Shown piece after piece: positions 11,163 through 20,822 of a stretch of 64,000 nucleotides of DNA (its first letter is position 1; every line of letters begins with the position of its first letter). A program made the translations under genes and the position numbers. The notes below the pieces were generated by a model. It made no database searches. It saw only the letters and a list, made by a program, of their open reading frames with translations, and had not been told where the DNA came from. Source of the stretch: Hofstenia miamia. Taxonomy: Eukaryota; Xenacoelomorpha; Acoela. The stretch lies in contig SCFE01000019.1 in the NCBI GenBank assembly GCA_004352715.1, positions 60,548 through 124,547 of the forward strand, read 5' to 3'.

Positions 11163-11520
11163 TCATTTCTTGATCATTTGGTATAATTTTGCATCAGATA
11201 ATTTGATGTAATCTTCAATGTTACAATAGTCTTCAATAATTCCCAACTTCAATGTTTGGATTCCATCAACTTTTTTCATCAGTTTTCTGTTAATTTCTCC
11301 CCACGCATTGCATCCATATCTAAGTCTGTTAAACACAAGTGAGGTGCAGAGTATTTTAAATTCTGCTTTGTCAAAGCCCAAATATTTCTATTTTAAAACC
11401 AGATATAATGCATTTGCTGCCAATTAAATAGTTCTATTTCCATTAGTTTCAAAAATAAACTTGCCATTAAATTCAATTCCAAAAATTTTCATTCTTTTAA
11501 CCCAGGTATGCACAATACAA
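11163..11520 (-). pseudogene. LINE ORF2 C-terminal fragment, copy 1
   Basis: The minus-strand frame contains FNRLRYGCNAWGEINRKL, the typical R..YG...WG block just after the RT domain of LINEs, and ends KLYQMIKK then stop. In this copy a stop near 11428 separates the downstream frame (11163-11381) from its upstream part. The intact equivalent is at 13854-14204. Confidence 0.7.
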
Positions 11521-11682
11521 GTGAATTCACATTTTCATTCTTCTGATAAGAAAAAATGATTACCTTCAATTTGTGACAGTTGATATATATATTTATCACA
11601 AGTAGACCCATTACATCATTGATAATCGATGTTGCCAAATCTCAAAGGTTAAAAGAACCCAAGCATAGGTATAACAAGTGTG

Positions 11683-11775
11683 CTATTGTGCATATGCAGT
11701 ATTTATACCTTCACTTTGTTTGTTGCTAATGGCATCATTTGTACCAATGTTGTTGTATGTAAGCCAACCACATAT
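11683..11775 (-). CDS. Putative terminal exon E7', duplicate copy
   Basis: Mirror of 14373-14465. The acceptor TTTTAAAG precedes a 31-codon frame starting ICGWLTYNN and ending NTAYAQ stop. The only difference from the other copy noticed here is a synonymous change in the Gly codon before Trp. Its reality depends on the linked exons. Function unknown. Confidence 0.4.
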   Translation of the reverse strand: MCGWLTYNNIGTNDAISNKQSEGINTAYAQ

Positions 11776-12062
11776 CTTTAAAAGTCCAAAATTGTGGTTA
11801 ACTGAACCCCCATAACAAATTTCCATTACATGAATTTAGTAAGAATTTGATAGATTTCTTTGATTTCTCAAAAATTTCTGATAAAAGTAGATTAGTAAAA
11901 TCAAAAATAAATTAAAAATGTTTTGCTTAAATAACCAGAGTGACTCATTCTCTTAAAATAGCATAAACTAATGGAATAAATGGCCACTGAAATCAAACAG
12001 CAAAATTCATATAAATTGTACAAAAATCCTCTTATATAAAATTAATAATTAAACAAACTTAC

Positions 12063-12107
12063 AGGGCTAGGACTATTAATAATTTGGTCATCACTGGCTT
12101 CAATCCT
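12063..12107 (-). CDS. Putative exon E6', duplicate copy (15 codons)
   Basis: A minus-strand 45-bp open segment between acceptor TATTTTAG and donor GTAAGT, reading RIEASDDQIINSPSP in phase 0. The copy at 14754-14798 has Val instead of Ala at residue 4. Function unknown. Confidence 0.5.
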
Positions 12108-12367
12108 CTAAAATACAAGACATTATTGAAGAAATAACAAAAAATTAAAATGTTAATCTAAAATTCAAACAAATTCAAATTTAATGTAAAACTATGAAAC
12201 AATTTGCTAAGTCATTGCAAAACATTGCATTGTTTAATCTATCATAATAATTATTAAAATTAGAAATATGGAATTTTGAGCAACAAACTTTATATTTAAA
12301 GCTTTTAAATAAATGAGCTACATTTGCATGATTCCAATTATTAACGTGATGAGATACAAAAATTTAC

Positions 12368-12454
12368 CAAATTGTTCTCGCATGGGTGTGAGCAAGTTGT
12401 AAGATGCTCCTCATTTCGATGATTATTAAAATATATTTCTGCTTCACAAGCGTC
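12368..12454 (-). CDS. Putative exon E5', duplicate copy (29 codons)
   Basis: A minus-strand 87-bp segment from acceptor TTTTTAAG to donor GTAAAT. It begins DACEAEIYFNNHRN and is Cys/His/Asn-rich. Against copy 2 it has Asn-Cys to Tyr-Phe, Thr to Pro and one silent change, with no frame damage. Function unknown. Confidence 0.5.
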
Positions 12455-12552
12455 CTTAAAAAATCTTATTGTTTTTAAATAGCTTATCCACCTTTATTCA
12501 AAAATCTGTTAAATTAATGTTTGTTTTGAAATGAGATATTTTTCATATTCAA

Positions 12553-13735
12553 ATTCTCATAACTAACATCCACACAATCAAAAGTGAGGAGACCACAAGA
12601 TCTAATATGATTACTCAGATAGGGTGAAAGTTCACTATAATTTAATCTTGACGTCACATGAGTCAGCATGTCCCTACATGATGCAACCTTTGTGTCTTTC
12701 AAACCATTCATTTGAAAAAAATTTGAAGAGTGATCTGGTAAAAATTCATAGTCTGTAGATATTTGATGTTTTCAATAAAAATATCTTCTCTAACCAATAT
12801 TTGATCCAATGTGTTTCCTTGTCTATGTTTTGGTACATCAATCAATCCATTTATGGAATGTTTATTCAATTAATAATTTTGGTCACATGCTGACTTGTCT
12901 TTGGTTCTGCAGTGTACATTAAAATTACCACAAAAAACAATATGATTAGAGAGAGAGAGAGAGTGATATCATTCAAACATACATTAATATTCTCCATGTA
13001 AGCATCATTACTATGTGATGGAGAGTGATAAATGACTATAAATTTAAAAGAGCCTGATTTTTAAGCCACCTTTTTATATTGGCTGCTATACACCAACTCC
13101 TATCTCTTCCTGAGAAGTTGATTCTCAATTCCAAGTTGTTCTGCTGATAGAGATTTCAATATGTCTATTCTCTCAGAATAGTCTTTGAGCTTGTAGGCAC
13201 TAGCCAAAAGTTTTCTCACTTCCCATATAGATTTGAGCTTCACCAGTGCCATTGGCAATTTCTCATGCATATATTTCCCAATCCTTTATACATCATTAAA
13301 CCAACATAGTTAATGATTTCACTAACCGCCTATATTTGTAGATCTAATCTATCATTTACCATGGTATCCGAAATCTCAGGGATACCACTAAATCTAACAC
13401 AGTAGTCACATTGTTGGTTATTCACCAATGTTCTCTCATTTTCTCAAAAGTGCAGTTTTATGATCCAGATTGGACTGAATCATTGATAGCTTCAAATTGA
13501 GATTTAGACCTACAGGTGACACTACATCCTTCATCTCTAGGCATCCCTTGCAGGTCCAAGTAATACTTCCATTAACATCAAGCTTATCTGAAAATTTTAT
13601 CAAGGAGATGAATGCTGATTTCATTTAACCAGTGCATGTGTAATGCAAGGAAGCTTTACACATTAAACAAGATAATTTGTCATTAGAAGTTACATATTGA
13701 AAGCATTCAATGCACAACCAAATGATACCGGTCAT
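12553..13735 (-). mobile_element. LINE 5' portion: PHD-like ORF1 and EEP endonuclease, broken
   Basis: Reading leftward, a Cys/His-rich ORF1 (about 13735-13436) is followed, after degraded sequence, by endonuclease pieces. These include FCGNFNVH (about 12930, equivalent to the GDFN motif) and, at 12553-12711, a segment matching 10910-11084. The 12.55-12.71 kb segment directly joins the duplicated block at 12552, so a tandem or unequal-exchange event probably shaped this stretch. A (GA)n tract interrupts it at 12951-12963. Confidence 0.65.
13436..13735 (-). pseudogene. LINE ORF1 with PHD-like zinc finger
   Basis: From the Met at 13735 the frame reads MTGIIWLCIECFQ, then SCLMCKASLHYTC, one in-frame stop (about 13627), then SITWTCKGCLEM. 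The spacing C-x2-C ... C-x2-C ... H-x2/3-C ... W-x-C-x2-C matches a PHD-type (Cys4-His-Cys3) zinc finger. PHD-like fingers are known in ORF1 of some CR1/L2-type LINEs, where they probably contribute to RNP or chromatin contacts. The stop and a short downstream frame (ends 13436) show it is broken. Confidence 0.6.
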
Positions 13736-13853
13736 ATCAATGTCTCATCAGGGTCAAGCTTAGACTCATCACCACAATCAGGCCTACTGCATAGTTTTAT
13801 AACTGAGTAATTACCTCTTTTGGTATGTAGTCAGTTAAAGGGTGAGTTCAGAG

Positions 13854-14204
13854 TCATTTCTTGATCATTTGGTATAATTTTGCATCAGATAATTTGATGT
13901 AATCTTCAATGTTACAATAGTCTTCAATAATTCCCAACTTCAATGTTTGGATTCCATCAACTTTTTTCATCAGTTTTCTGTTAATTTCTCCCCACGCATT
14001 GCATCCATATCTAAGTCTGTTAAACACAAGTGAGGTGCAGAGTATTTTAAATTCTGCTTTGTCAAAGCCCAAATATTTCCATTTTAAAACCAGATATAAT
14101 GCATTTGCTGCCAAAAAAATAGTTTTATTTCCATTAGTTTCAAAAATAAACTTGCCATTAAATTCAATTCCAAAAATTTTCATTCTTTTAACCCAGGTAT
14201 GCAC
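13854..14204 (-). pseudogene. LINE ORF2 C-terminal fragment, copy 2
   Basis: A 116-residue open minus-strand frame starting MHTWVKRMKIFGIEFNGK. It contains the LVFNRLRYGCNAWG block typical of the region just C-terminal to a LINE RT domain and ends KLYQMIKK. It lacks all RT motifs, so it is a 5'-truncated insertion. It lies immediately downstream of the predicted terminal exon E7. Confidence 0.75.
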
Positions 14205-14372
14205 AATACAAGTGAATTCACATTTTCATTCTTCTAATAAGAAAAAATGATTACCTTCAATTTGTGACTGTTGATATATACATTATCACAAGTAGACCCA
14301 TTACATCATTGATAATCGATGTTGCCAAATCTCAAAGGTTAAAAGAACCCAAGCATAGGTATAACAAGTGTG

Positions 14373-14465
14373 CTATTGTGCATATGCAGTATTTATACCT
14401 TCACTTTGTTTGTTGCTAATGGCATCATTTGTACCAATGTTGTTGTATGTAAGCCATCCACATAT
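14373..14465 (-). CDS. Putative terminal exon E7 of a minus-strand host gene
   Basis: After the acceptor TTTTAAAG, 31 codons in phase 0 begin ICGWLTYNN and end NTAYAQ with a TAG stop. A GTATAA at 14398 could instead act as a donor inside this segment, so the terminal status is inferred. The exon follows E6 after a 288-bp intron. Polar, Asn/Ser-rich, no recognised domain. Confidence 0.4.
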   Translation of the reverse strand: MCGWLTYNNIGTNDAISNKQSEGINTAYAQ

Positions 14466-14753
14466 CTTTAAAAGTCCAAAATTGTGGTTAACTGAACCCC
14501 CATAACAAATTTCCATTACATGAATTTAGTAAGAATTTGATAGATTTCTTTGATTTCTCAAAAATTTCTGATAAAAGTAGATTAGTAAAATCAAAAATAA
14601 ATTAAAAATGTTTTGCTTAAATAACCAGAGTGACTCATTTTCTTATAATAGCATAAACTAACGGAATAAATGGCCACTTAAAATCAAACAGCAAAATTCA
14701 TATAAATTGTACAAAAATCCTCTTATATAAAATTAATAATTAAACAAACTTAC

Positions 14754-14798
14754 AGGGCTAGGACTATTAATAATTTGGTCATCACTGACTTCAATCCT
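14754..14798 (-). CDS. Putative exon E6 (15 codons) of a minus-strand host gene
   Basis: Exactly 45 bp between acceptor GTATTTTAG and donor GTAAGT, reading RIEVSDDQIINSPSP in phase 0-0. Its frame and splice sites are kept in the duplicate at 12063-12107. No domain recognised. Confidence 0.55.
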
Positions 14799-15060
14799 CT
14801 AAAATACAAGACATTATTGAAGAAATAACAAAAAATTAAAATGTTAATCTAAAATTCAAACAAATTCAAATTTAATGTAAAACTATGAAACAATTTGCTA
14901 AATCATTGCAAAACAATGCATTGTTTAATCTATCATAATAATTATTAAAATTAGAAATATGGAATTTTGAGCAACATAAACATTATATTTAAAGCTTTTA
15001 AATAAATGAGCTACATTTGCATGATTCCAATTATTAACGTGATCAGATACAAAAATTTAC

Positions 15061-15147
15061 CAAATTGTTCTCACATGTGTGTGAGCAAGTTGTAAGATGC
15101 TCCTCATTTCGATGATTATTACAATTTATTTCTGCTTCACAAGCGTC
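15061..15147 (-). CDS. Putative exon E5 (29 codons) of a minus-strand host gene
   Basis: An 87-bp open segment, acceptor CATTTTTTAG, donor GTAAAT. It begins DACEAEINCNNHRN and ends TCSHTCENNL, with four Cys and three His residues that could bind metal, though no known finger spacing is evident. Phase 0-0. The duplicate at 12368-12454 loses one of these Cys. Confidence 0.6.
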
Positions 15148-15884
15148 CTAAAAAATGTTATTGTATTTAAATAGCTTATCCACCTTTATTCAAAAATCTG
15201 TTAAATTAATATTTGTTTGTGAATTGAGATATTTTTCATATTTATTGTCAACATTAAAAAGAATATAAAAGAAAAAATAAGCAATTTAATCTTGTTAATT
15301 ATTCCTCTGAGCTCAAGTACTTTGTTACAACTGATAATGATTCCAAGCTTGTTAGTTGGGTCAAAGCATGTTTGACTGAATATCATCTGCTTGCTATGAC
15401 ATCCATTCAGCTGTGGAACTAGGCCATATCAAGATCTACTGTGACTCTTTATTTGATCAGCACACAGTAGTCTGGAAGAGAAGCAGAGTCAAAGAATAAA
15501 AATTCGATATGTTTAAAGGAAACCAAGAGGCTCATATTTAATGCACACTTTGATTGATCATCTTTGTGGAGGAATTGCAGTTTTGAAAATGGAAAAGTAG
15601 TGAGATCCTACCATGGTATTCAAGGATTCAAAACTACATCTAAACATGCTTTCAGTTTTGCCATATCATGCTCATGTGAGTAGTCAACAATTTCTGGCCT
15701 CTAACATGTATACACCTCCATAGCATGCTACAGCACAAAAATGAAAATTCAATGAAATTTTGTTAAATTCTTTTTAATCCAATAAATGAATTTGATTTTT
15801 CTCGAAATTGAACATAAACAATTGAACATAACTGCACTTCTTTGTAACAAGTGCTAAACTAACAATAAAAGAATAAGCATTTAC
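15148..15884 (-). other. Predicted intron between E4 and E5
   Basis: Bounded by the E4 donor and E5 acceptor. It contains short decayed coding-like frames on the plus strand (for example around 15310-15415) that were not assigned to a family. No other exon with good splice sites was seen. Confidence 0.4.
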
Positions 15885-15980
15885 CAAACTACTGTGTTGG
15901 CCAATTCGTGGTAACCATGTACTTGGAAGGCTATCATTTACAAAAACACTAGCAGTGTTTCTTTTTCTATCAAAAAGTTC
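15885..15980 (-). CDS. Putative exon E4 (32 codons) of a minus-strand host gene
   Basis: A 96-bp open segment from acceptor CATATTTTAG to donor GTAAAT. It begins ELFDRKRNTASVFVND and ends WLPRIGQHSSL, phase 0-0. It is the longest of the set and the least low-complexity. No family recognised. Confidence 0.6.
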
Positions 15981-16101
15981 CTAAAATATGATCTATAAAT
16001 CAGTAAAGGTTAAACATTAAAAATATATAAATTCTTAACTTAAAAATTGCAATACATTTCAATAATTTCTACTATTTTAATAATGCTATAAAAATCTTTA
16101 C

Positions 16102-16155
16102 CGCATGACACTCATTAGCCAAAGGTTGAAGGATATGATTAGAACAATGAAAAGC
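16102..16155 (-). CDS. Putative exon E3 (18 codons) of a minus-strand host gene
   Basis: 54 bp reading AFHCSNHILQPLANECHA, with acceptor TTTTTTTAG and donor GTAAAG, phase 0-0. The intron to E4 is only 121 bp, typical of real neighbouring exons. Function unknown. Confidence 0.6.
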
Positions 16156-16430
16156 CTAAAAAAATTGTAAAAAAATATTTAAACAGACAGTAGATCAAAT
16201 TCCATTACAAATAAAAGGGTCGCTTACCTAACAGATTTAGTCATAAGCACATAATTAATTTAAGAATTTGGAATATACTAAATAATTTCGGGTGATAAAA
16301 AACAATTTTCTATAAAATTTAAAAAATAATATTTATGAGTAACAGAAAAGTTTTTTTGAAAGTTTGAATAATTTAATTTAGAAGAATATAATTGGAAATT
16401 AAAAAATGATAATTAAATTGAGAAACGTAC

Positions 16431-16517
16431 ATAATTATCACTACTATCAACTGAATTTGACGTGATTGAAATAGCTTGAAGAGAAGGAGGATTTGTTCCA
16501 TCTTCACTATGGGTTAA
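16431..16517 (-). CDS. Putative exon E2 (29 codons) of a minus-strand host gene
   Basis: An 87-bp segment, acceptor AACTTTTTTAG, donor GTACGT, phase 0-0. It begins LTHSEDGTNPPSLQA and ends SVDSSDNY: Ser/Asn/Asp-rich and probably disordered. A P-type transposon begins only about 60 bp upstream (at 16579), inside the next intron. Confidence 0.6.
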
Positions 16518-16578
16518 CTAAAAAAGTTAACAATGCATTTAAACAAATAATTAAAACTAATTATTAGTTACATTCAAT

Positions 16579-16640
16579 CACGGCGTATTTCACTACAGGT
16601 CTCTGCAATGTGCAACTGGAGGCATCGACTGGAGGCGAAT
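16579..16640 (+). repeat. P element left terminal inverted repeat
   Basis: Matches in reverse the sequence at about 19950-20013. The shared core includes GCATCGAC and GGCGTA. It lies in the intron between predicted host exons E2 and E1. Confidence 0.8.
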
Positions 16641-16809
16641 GATAAGATTGTTGAAAATTTAATTTATGTTCAATTATGAAGTGAATTTATTGTTTTATTA
16701 TTATAACCAAGGATACTCTAGATAAATAGGACTAAGCACTTGGTGGGAAACACAGTTGATAATACATACGCGTTTTTCATTTTTCATGATTTTTTTGGAA
16801 TTAAAAATA

Positions 16810-17188
16810 ATGGTAAGAAGGTGCTGTGTTCCAAAGTGCAATGGAAATAGTAATGAAGAAAATAAAGAAATAGTGTACAGATTTCCTATTAAGAACGAAG
16901 AAAAGGAAGCATGGAGAAAAGCTATCCCGAGAACCAATCTTCCCACATCTAATGCGAGTTGTATGTGAAATACACTGGCCGCCCAGGTATGCAACTATAA
17001 CTGCTCATGGAAAACTACGGCCAAAAAATCCCCCATCTGTATTTAATGGATTACCTGCAAGTCTCTGGCCTTCAACTCCAGGAAAATTGCGTCCTACAAA
17101 GCGAAACAGTGCTGCGGTAAGATGGTTCAGCCTGACGAGTTACAGAATTTTATTTAAGGAGATCACATCAGAAGTTTTGATCAATTGA
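16810..17188 (+). pseudogene. THAP zinc-finger domain of the P transposase, frameshifted
   Basis: The start ATG at 16810 gives MVRRCCVPKC, then a YRFPIKNEEKEAWRKAI stretch. After a frameshift near 16950 the second frame gives VVCEIHWP and PSVFNG. The C-x4-C ... C-x2-H spacing together with the basic linker and a Pro-rich end is the C2CH THAP finger, which in P elements binds the transposon ends. The frame break means the finger cannot be translated intact from this copy. Confidence 0.85.
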
Positions 17189-18017
17189 AATTGGGTATTA
17201 TCAACTGAGGAAAAGCTTTTTTGAGCAGATTCCAATTGAGTACTTTTGCTGCAAATAATGATATTACAATTCAATCGTTGGAATATGTCACTCCTACCTG
17301 TATTCCAAAGTTTTTGTTACAAATTCGTGAAGACTTTTCGTTTACAGCATATCACTATGGCAGTCGTTGCACCATCAAGCCATTGTCAGTGAACCGCATT
17401 CATCGTCTCACTTCATGGTCAGCTGTCGAAGAAGCTATTTAACTTCTCTGTAATATGAATGTTACTGGGAAGGAAAAAGTTCTTATCGATCAGGTCTCAT
17501 CAACTTCATCTTCATGTAATGTAAGTCAAAGGAAATATTCGCCTGAAACACTAGTACGAGCATTTGAATATTTTGCCACAAGCAGAGCTTTTTACAAACA
17601 TTTCCTTGAAGATTATCAGTTACCAAGTATTGCCACTCTTACTCGTCTAACATCTAAATGTAATAAAGTGAAAGATAATCAAATCGTACAAGGTTTTTTT
17701 AGTGGTGTAGAAGATCGTCAAACGACGTGTTTACTGTTGATTGATGAAGTGTATGTTAAACCGGTTGTTTGGTATCATATGCGACAACAACATAACTAAT
17801 CAGTCTTTCTATTCTAAATTCAAATGTCAAGTTAAAAAACCCTGGCTAACAGAAAATGGTTTATATCTGCTGTTTGACTTCACACACCTCCTGAAGTCTG
17901 TTCGAAATAATTGGATAACCGAGAAACAGCAGGTAATTGAGTTTACTGACGGAGATCAGCATCACACAGCTAAATGGAGTGACACTGTGGACTTATTTAA
18001 TGTTGAGAAAAAAGACA

Positions 18018-18661
18018 TGTTCTGGCCGTCACGTCTCAAAGAAGTCAGTATCTTCCCTAAACCAATTGAACGTCAAAGAGTAGCAACATGTCTCAATATC
18101 TTCTCAGATGACGCTATTGCAGATTTAAAATCCAATGCAGCAGTTCACAATAATGAAGGAACAGTTTATTTTCTTGAAATATTTGTTCGATTTTGGAAAA
18201 TCGTCAGCTGCAAAAACCCATACGGTGACAAGAGATTCAATGACCCTGACATGGCTCCAATAAAAGATGCCTCAGATCAGAGGTTAAATTTTCTGTTGAA
18301 CTTGGCAAATATAGATGACAATATGGCAGAACAAAGAAGAAAAATATGCAAATGTCTTTCTGTAAAATGTCGAGGATTGGTTGACATTGCTAAGCAACTT
18401 TTGACTTCTACACATGAATATGTACTGTTTGGTTTATTTACAACTGATTCACTTGAAAATATGTTCGGTAGATTAAGACAAGGAGTTGTTGGAGCATATT
18501 TTATTAATGTTCGTCAAGTATTAGAAAAACTTGTATTCATCAAACTAATATCATGCTCAAATGTTACTGGCAAAACTTCTTTGAAATTGAGGCAAAATCA
18601 GGCCATCAGTGCGATCTTTGCAGCTTCAATATGAATGAGGATTCTCTGAACATCTTTGAAG
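18018..18661 (+). repeat. 644-bp perfect duplication, copy 1 (assembly artefact likely)
   Basis: Reads the same as 18663-19306 wherever checked, with offset 645 and only one N (18662) between. Splitting a transposase domain at the same base twice is best explained by two overlapping contigs left unmerged. Confidence 0.9.
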
Positions 18662-18662
18662 N

Positions 18663-19306
18663 TGTTCTGGCCGTCACGTCTCAAAGAAGTCAGTATCTTC
18701 CCTAAACCAATTGAACGTCAAAGAGTAGCAACATGTCTCAATATCTTCTCAGATGACGCTATTGCAGATTTAAAATCCAATGCAGCAGTTCACAATAATG
18801 AAGGAACAGTTTATTTTCTTGAAATATTTGTTCGATTTTGGAAAATCGTCAGCTGCAAAAACCCATACGGTGACAAGAGATTCAATGACCCTGACATGGC
18901 TCCAATAAAAGATGCCTCAGATCAGAGGTTAAATTTTCTGTTGAACTTGGCAAATATAGATGACAATATGGCAGAACAAAGAAGAAAAATATGCAAATGT
19001 CTTTCTGTAAAATGTCGAGGATTGGTTGACATTGCTAAGCAACTTTTGACTTCTACACATGAATATGTACTGTTTGGTTTATTTACAACTGATTCACTTG
19101 AAAATATGTTCGGTAGATTAAGACAAGGAGTTGTTGGAGCATATTTTATTAATGTTCGTCAAGTATTAGAAAAACTTGTATTCATCAAACTAATATCATG
19201 CTCAAATGTTACTGGCAAAACTTCTTTGAAATTGAGGCAAAATCAGGCCATCAGTGCGATCTTTGCAGCTTCAATATGAATGAGGATTCTCTGAACATCT
19301 TTGAAG
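18663..19306 (+). repeat. 644-bp perfect duplication, copy 2
   Basis: Second copy of 18018-18661. Removing either copy and the N restores one continuous reading frame into 19542. Confidence 0.9.
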
Positions 19307-20135
19307 AGATGGAAATCTTAGAAGATAGCATCCCGAATTCTGTCAAGGAAACCTTGGTATACATTGCCGGGTATCTTGCTTTTAAGACTGAAGCAGAATC
19401 AATTGAGGACACCTGCATTTATTTTGAAAAAATTGGTAAATTTACAAAGGAACTCAACTGTGGTAAATTGAGGATACCAAACGATACTCTCTGCCAATTT
19501 TCATTCTTTGCGTGCATGTTATTTGGAGAAGTGAAAACATAAGTGTGCATTACATCCTTGTCAAACGTTCTTACGTGTTTGAAGGACTACTATCACTTTG
19601 AAATTGACAAACAATGTGTTAAGATTCTTTCAAACATCTTTCTGAACAACTACACATCTTTTGCTACTCCAAGATCAAGCAGAGAGCCAAAACAAAAAGT
19701 GCTAAAGTTATCTTGATTACATTCCTATATACAGTATTTACTTTATTTCAGTAAATAATAGATTTTCTTGTTGTTCATTAATATATTCCCTATAATGTAA
19801 ATAACTTATGAAGAGCAAAGGGTAAATTATATTTATTTCTCATAAATATTGAATTTTGATACTGAGTTTTTTAATACAATAGTCTTTAATGGTATTATTT
19901 ATATAAAAAAAGTAATAAGAATATGAAAAATCCCCCAATAGCATGTAATTCGTTTGCTTCCTGTCGATGCCTCTAGTTGCATGTTGCAGAGGCCTGTAGT
20001 GAAGTACGCCATGGGTTATATTAATGTGTGTGGTTTCAGATGGAATTTTTCTAAGTCAGCTACAATCTATATTTTTCAAATAGACATTTGAAAATGCCAG
20101 CTTCAGGAGGGTCACATTTATTTACGTGTTAGAAG

Positions 20136-20515
20136 TTCTTAACGATATTTTATCAGCCAAACCTGCTTGTCATAAACAAATTTATTAAGGAACTTGAAGA
20201 TACTGGTGCTAATGTTATTTGTGACTTCATAGACAACACTCCGCATATTCAAAAGGCTTTCAAGTTAATTAATGACATCACATATATAAACATATGTAGT
20301 CAACATGAGTTTCAAAATCACTTCCTGAATATATTAATTAAAGAAAAGTTCAATAAACTCACAATTGATGCAAATTCAATAGTTCATGAGGTTACTATGG
20401 TTGAACCGTTTCCCTGATACTCCACAACCAGATTGAATTACAAACATAAAACAATTGAAAAAAGCAATTTTTCAGAAGTTTGGAGTAAAATAATTGCTTA
20501 CATAATAGTCAAGTC
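20136..20515 (+). pseudogene. Unassigned coding remnant left of the XPG-like transposon
   Basis: After a stop near 20135 a plus-strand frame runs through FIKELEDTGANVICDFID and IQKAFKLINDITY to a TGA at 20417, and stays open past it (KTIEKSNFSEVWSKIIAY) up to the transposon boundary. The composition looks protein-coding. I do not recognise the family. It may be the left half of an older element split by the insertion at 20516, with further coding-like sequence at 25860-26330. Confidence 0.35.
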
Positions 20516-20645
20516 AAATTCCAAGAAAGCATTTTATTGCATTTTTGGTAGCATTACATATATGAAATAACATATTAAAAGTTTACCAAAATTGAGTTAC
20601 CACAAAAGGTCCAAATGTGACAACAAAGAATAAGCCTAAAGGGGT
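20516..20645 (+). repeat. Left terminal inverted repeat of the XPG-like transposon
   Basis: Aligns along its length, with about 85% identity by eye, to the reverse of 25439-25570. Confidence 0.8.
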
Positions 20646-20822
20646 TGCCAACAGTTAGTCTTTTGACAATAGTCAAAAAGCTTTTTTGACTAGTCAAAAG
20701 ACTAATCGTGTGGTGCTCCCAAAAAGTGACTTTTGCAATTAGTCAAATTTTGAAAAAGAAATTGTTCTATTTGAAAATGACTATTAGTCTTTTGCCTAAC
20801 CATGTGGCACCCGCAATAGGCA
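20642..20822. repeat. Small palindromic element with GTTGCC / GGCAAC ends
   Basis: The ends GTTGCCAACAG and AATAGGCAAC are inverted. The interior has repeated inverted TAGTCAAAAGACTA motifs and the palindrome AGTCAAAAAGCTTTTTTGACT-like core. This could be a MITE inserted just inside the left inverted repeat, or a subterminal hairpin region of the large transposon. Confidence 0.45.

Larger units (their letters stand above)
11094..12552. repeat. 1.46-kb direct repeat, copy 1 (host-like exons + LINE 3' end)
   Basis: Nearly identical, in the same orientation, to 13787-15240. The unit contains a minus-strand LINE C-terminal piece and three minus-strand exon-like segments with splice signals. Differences are scattered base changes and short indels. 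Copy 1 carries a few amino-acid changes in the exons but keeps the frames. It reads as a segmental duplication of the 3' end of a host gene with a LINE fragment downstream. An assembly origin is possible but less likely, because the copies differ and no N marks the join. Confidence 0.85.
13787..15240. repeat. 1.46-kb direct repeat, copy 2
   Basis: Partner of 11094-12552. It contains LINE 3' fragment 13854-14204 and exons E7, E6 and E5 of the predicted host gene. Downstream exons E1-E4 lie only next to this copy, so copy 2 is probably the original position. Confidence 0.85.
17221..19713 (+). pseudogene. P-element-like transposase catalytic region
   Basis: Successive plus-strand frames (17221-17442, 17455-17799, 17741-18634, 19198-19542) cover a transposase related to P element/THAP9 proteins. 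Visible blocks are YSPETLVRAFEYFATSRAFY, LLIDEVYVKP (probable first catalytic Asp, about 17743), LLFDFTHLLKSVRNNW (probable second Asp region, about 17870) and TTDSLENMFGRLRQ (C-terminal catalytic Glu region, about 18450). Frameshifts separate the first three frames. The block after 18018 is present twice because of a join at a single N, so the true gene is about 645 bp shorter. Low-identity coding continues to about 19713. Confidence 0.85.
16579..20014 (+). mobile_element. P-type DNA transposon with THAP-domain transposase
   Basis: Inverted termini of about 60 bp: the left begins CACGGCGTATTTCACTACAG and the right, in reverse, begins CATGGCGTACTTCACTACAG. Between them lie a THAP zinc finger and a P-transposase-like catalytic region on the plus strand. 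An imperfect 8-bp flank match (GTTACATT at 16567, GTTATATT at 20015) may be the target duplication expected of P elements, but the left terminus alignment is not exact. The apparent length is inflated by a 644-bp assembly duplication. Confidence 0.88.

Noticed and set aside
18663-19306. A genuine tandem duplication of the P transposase domain
   Set aside because: Perfect identity over 644 bp with a lone N at the join is better explained by unmerged contigs.
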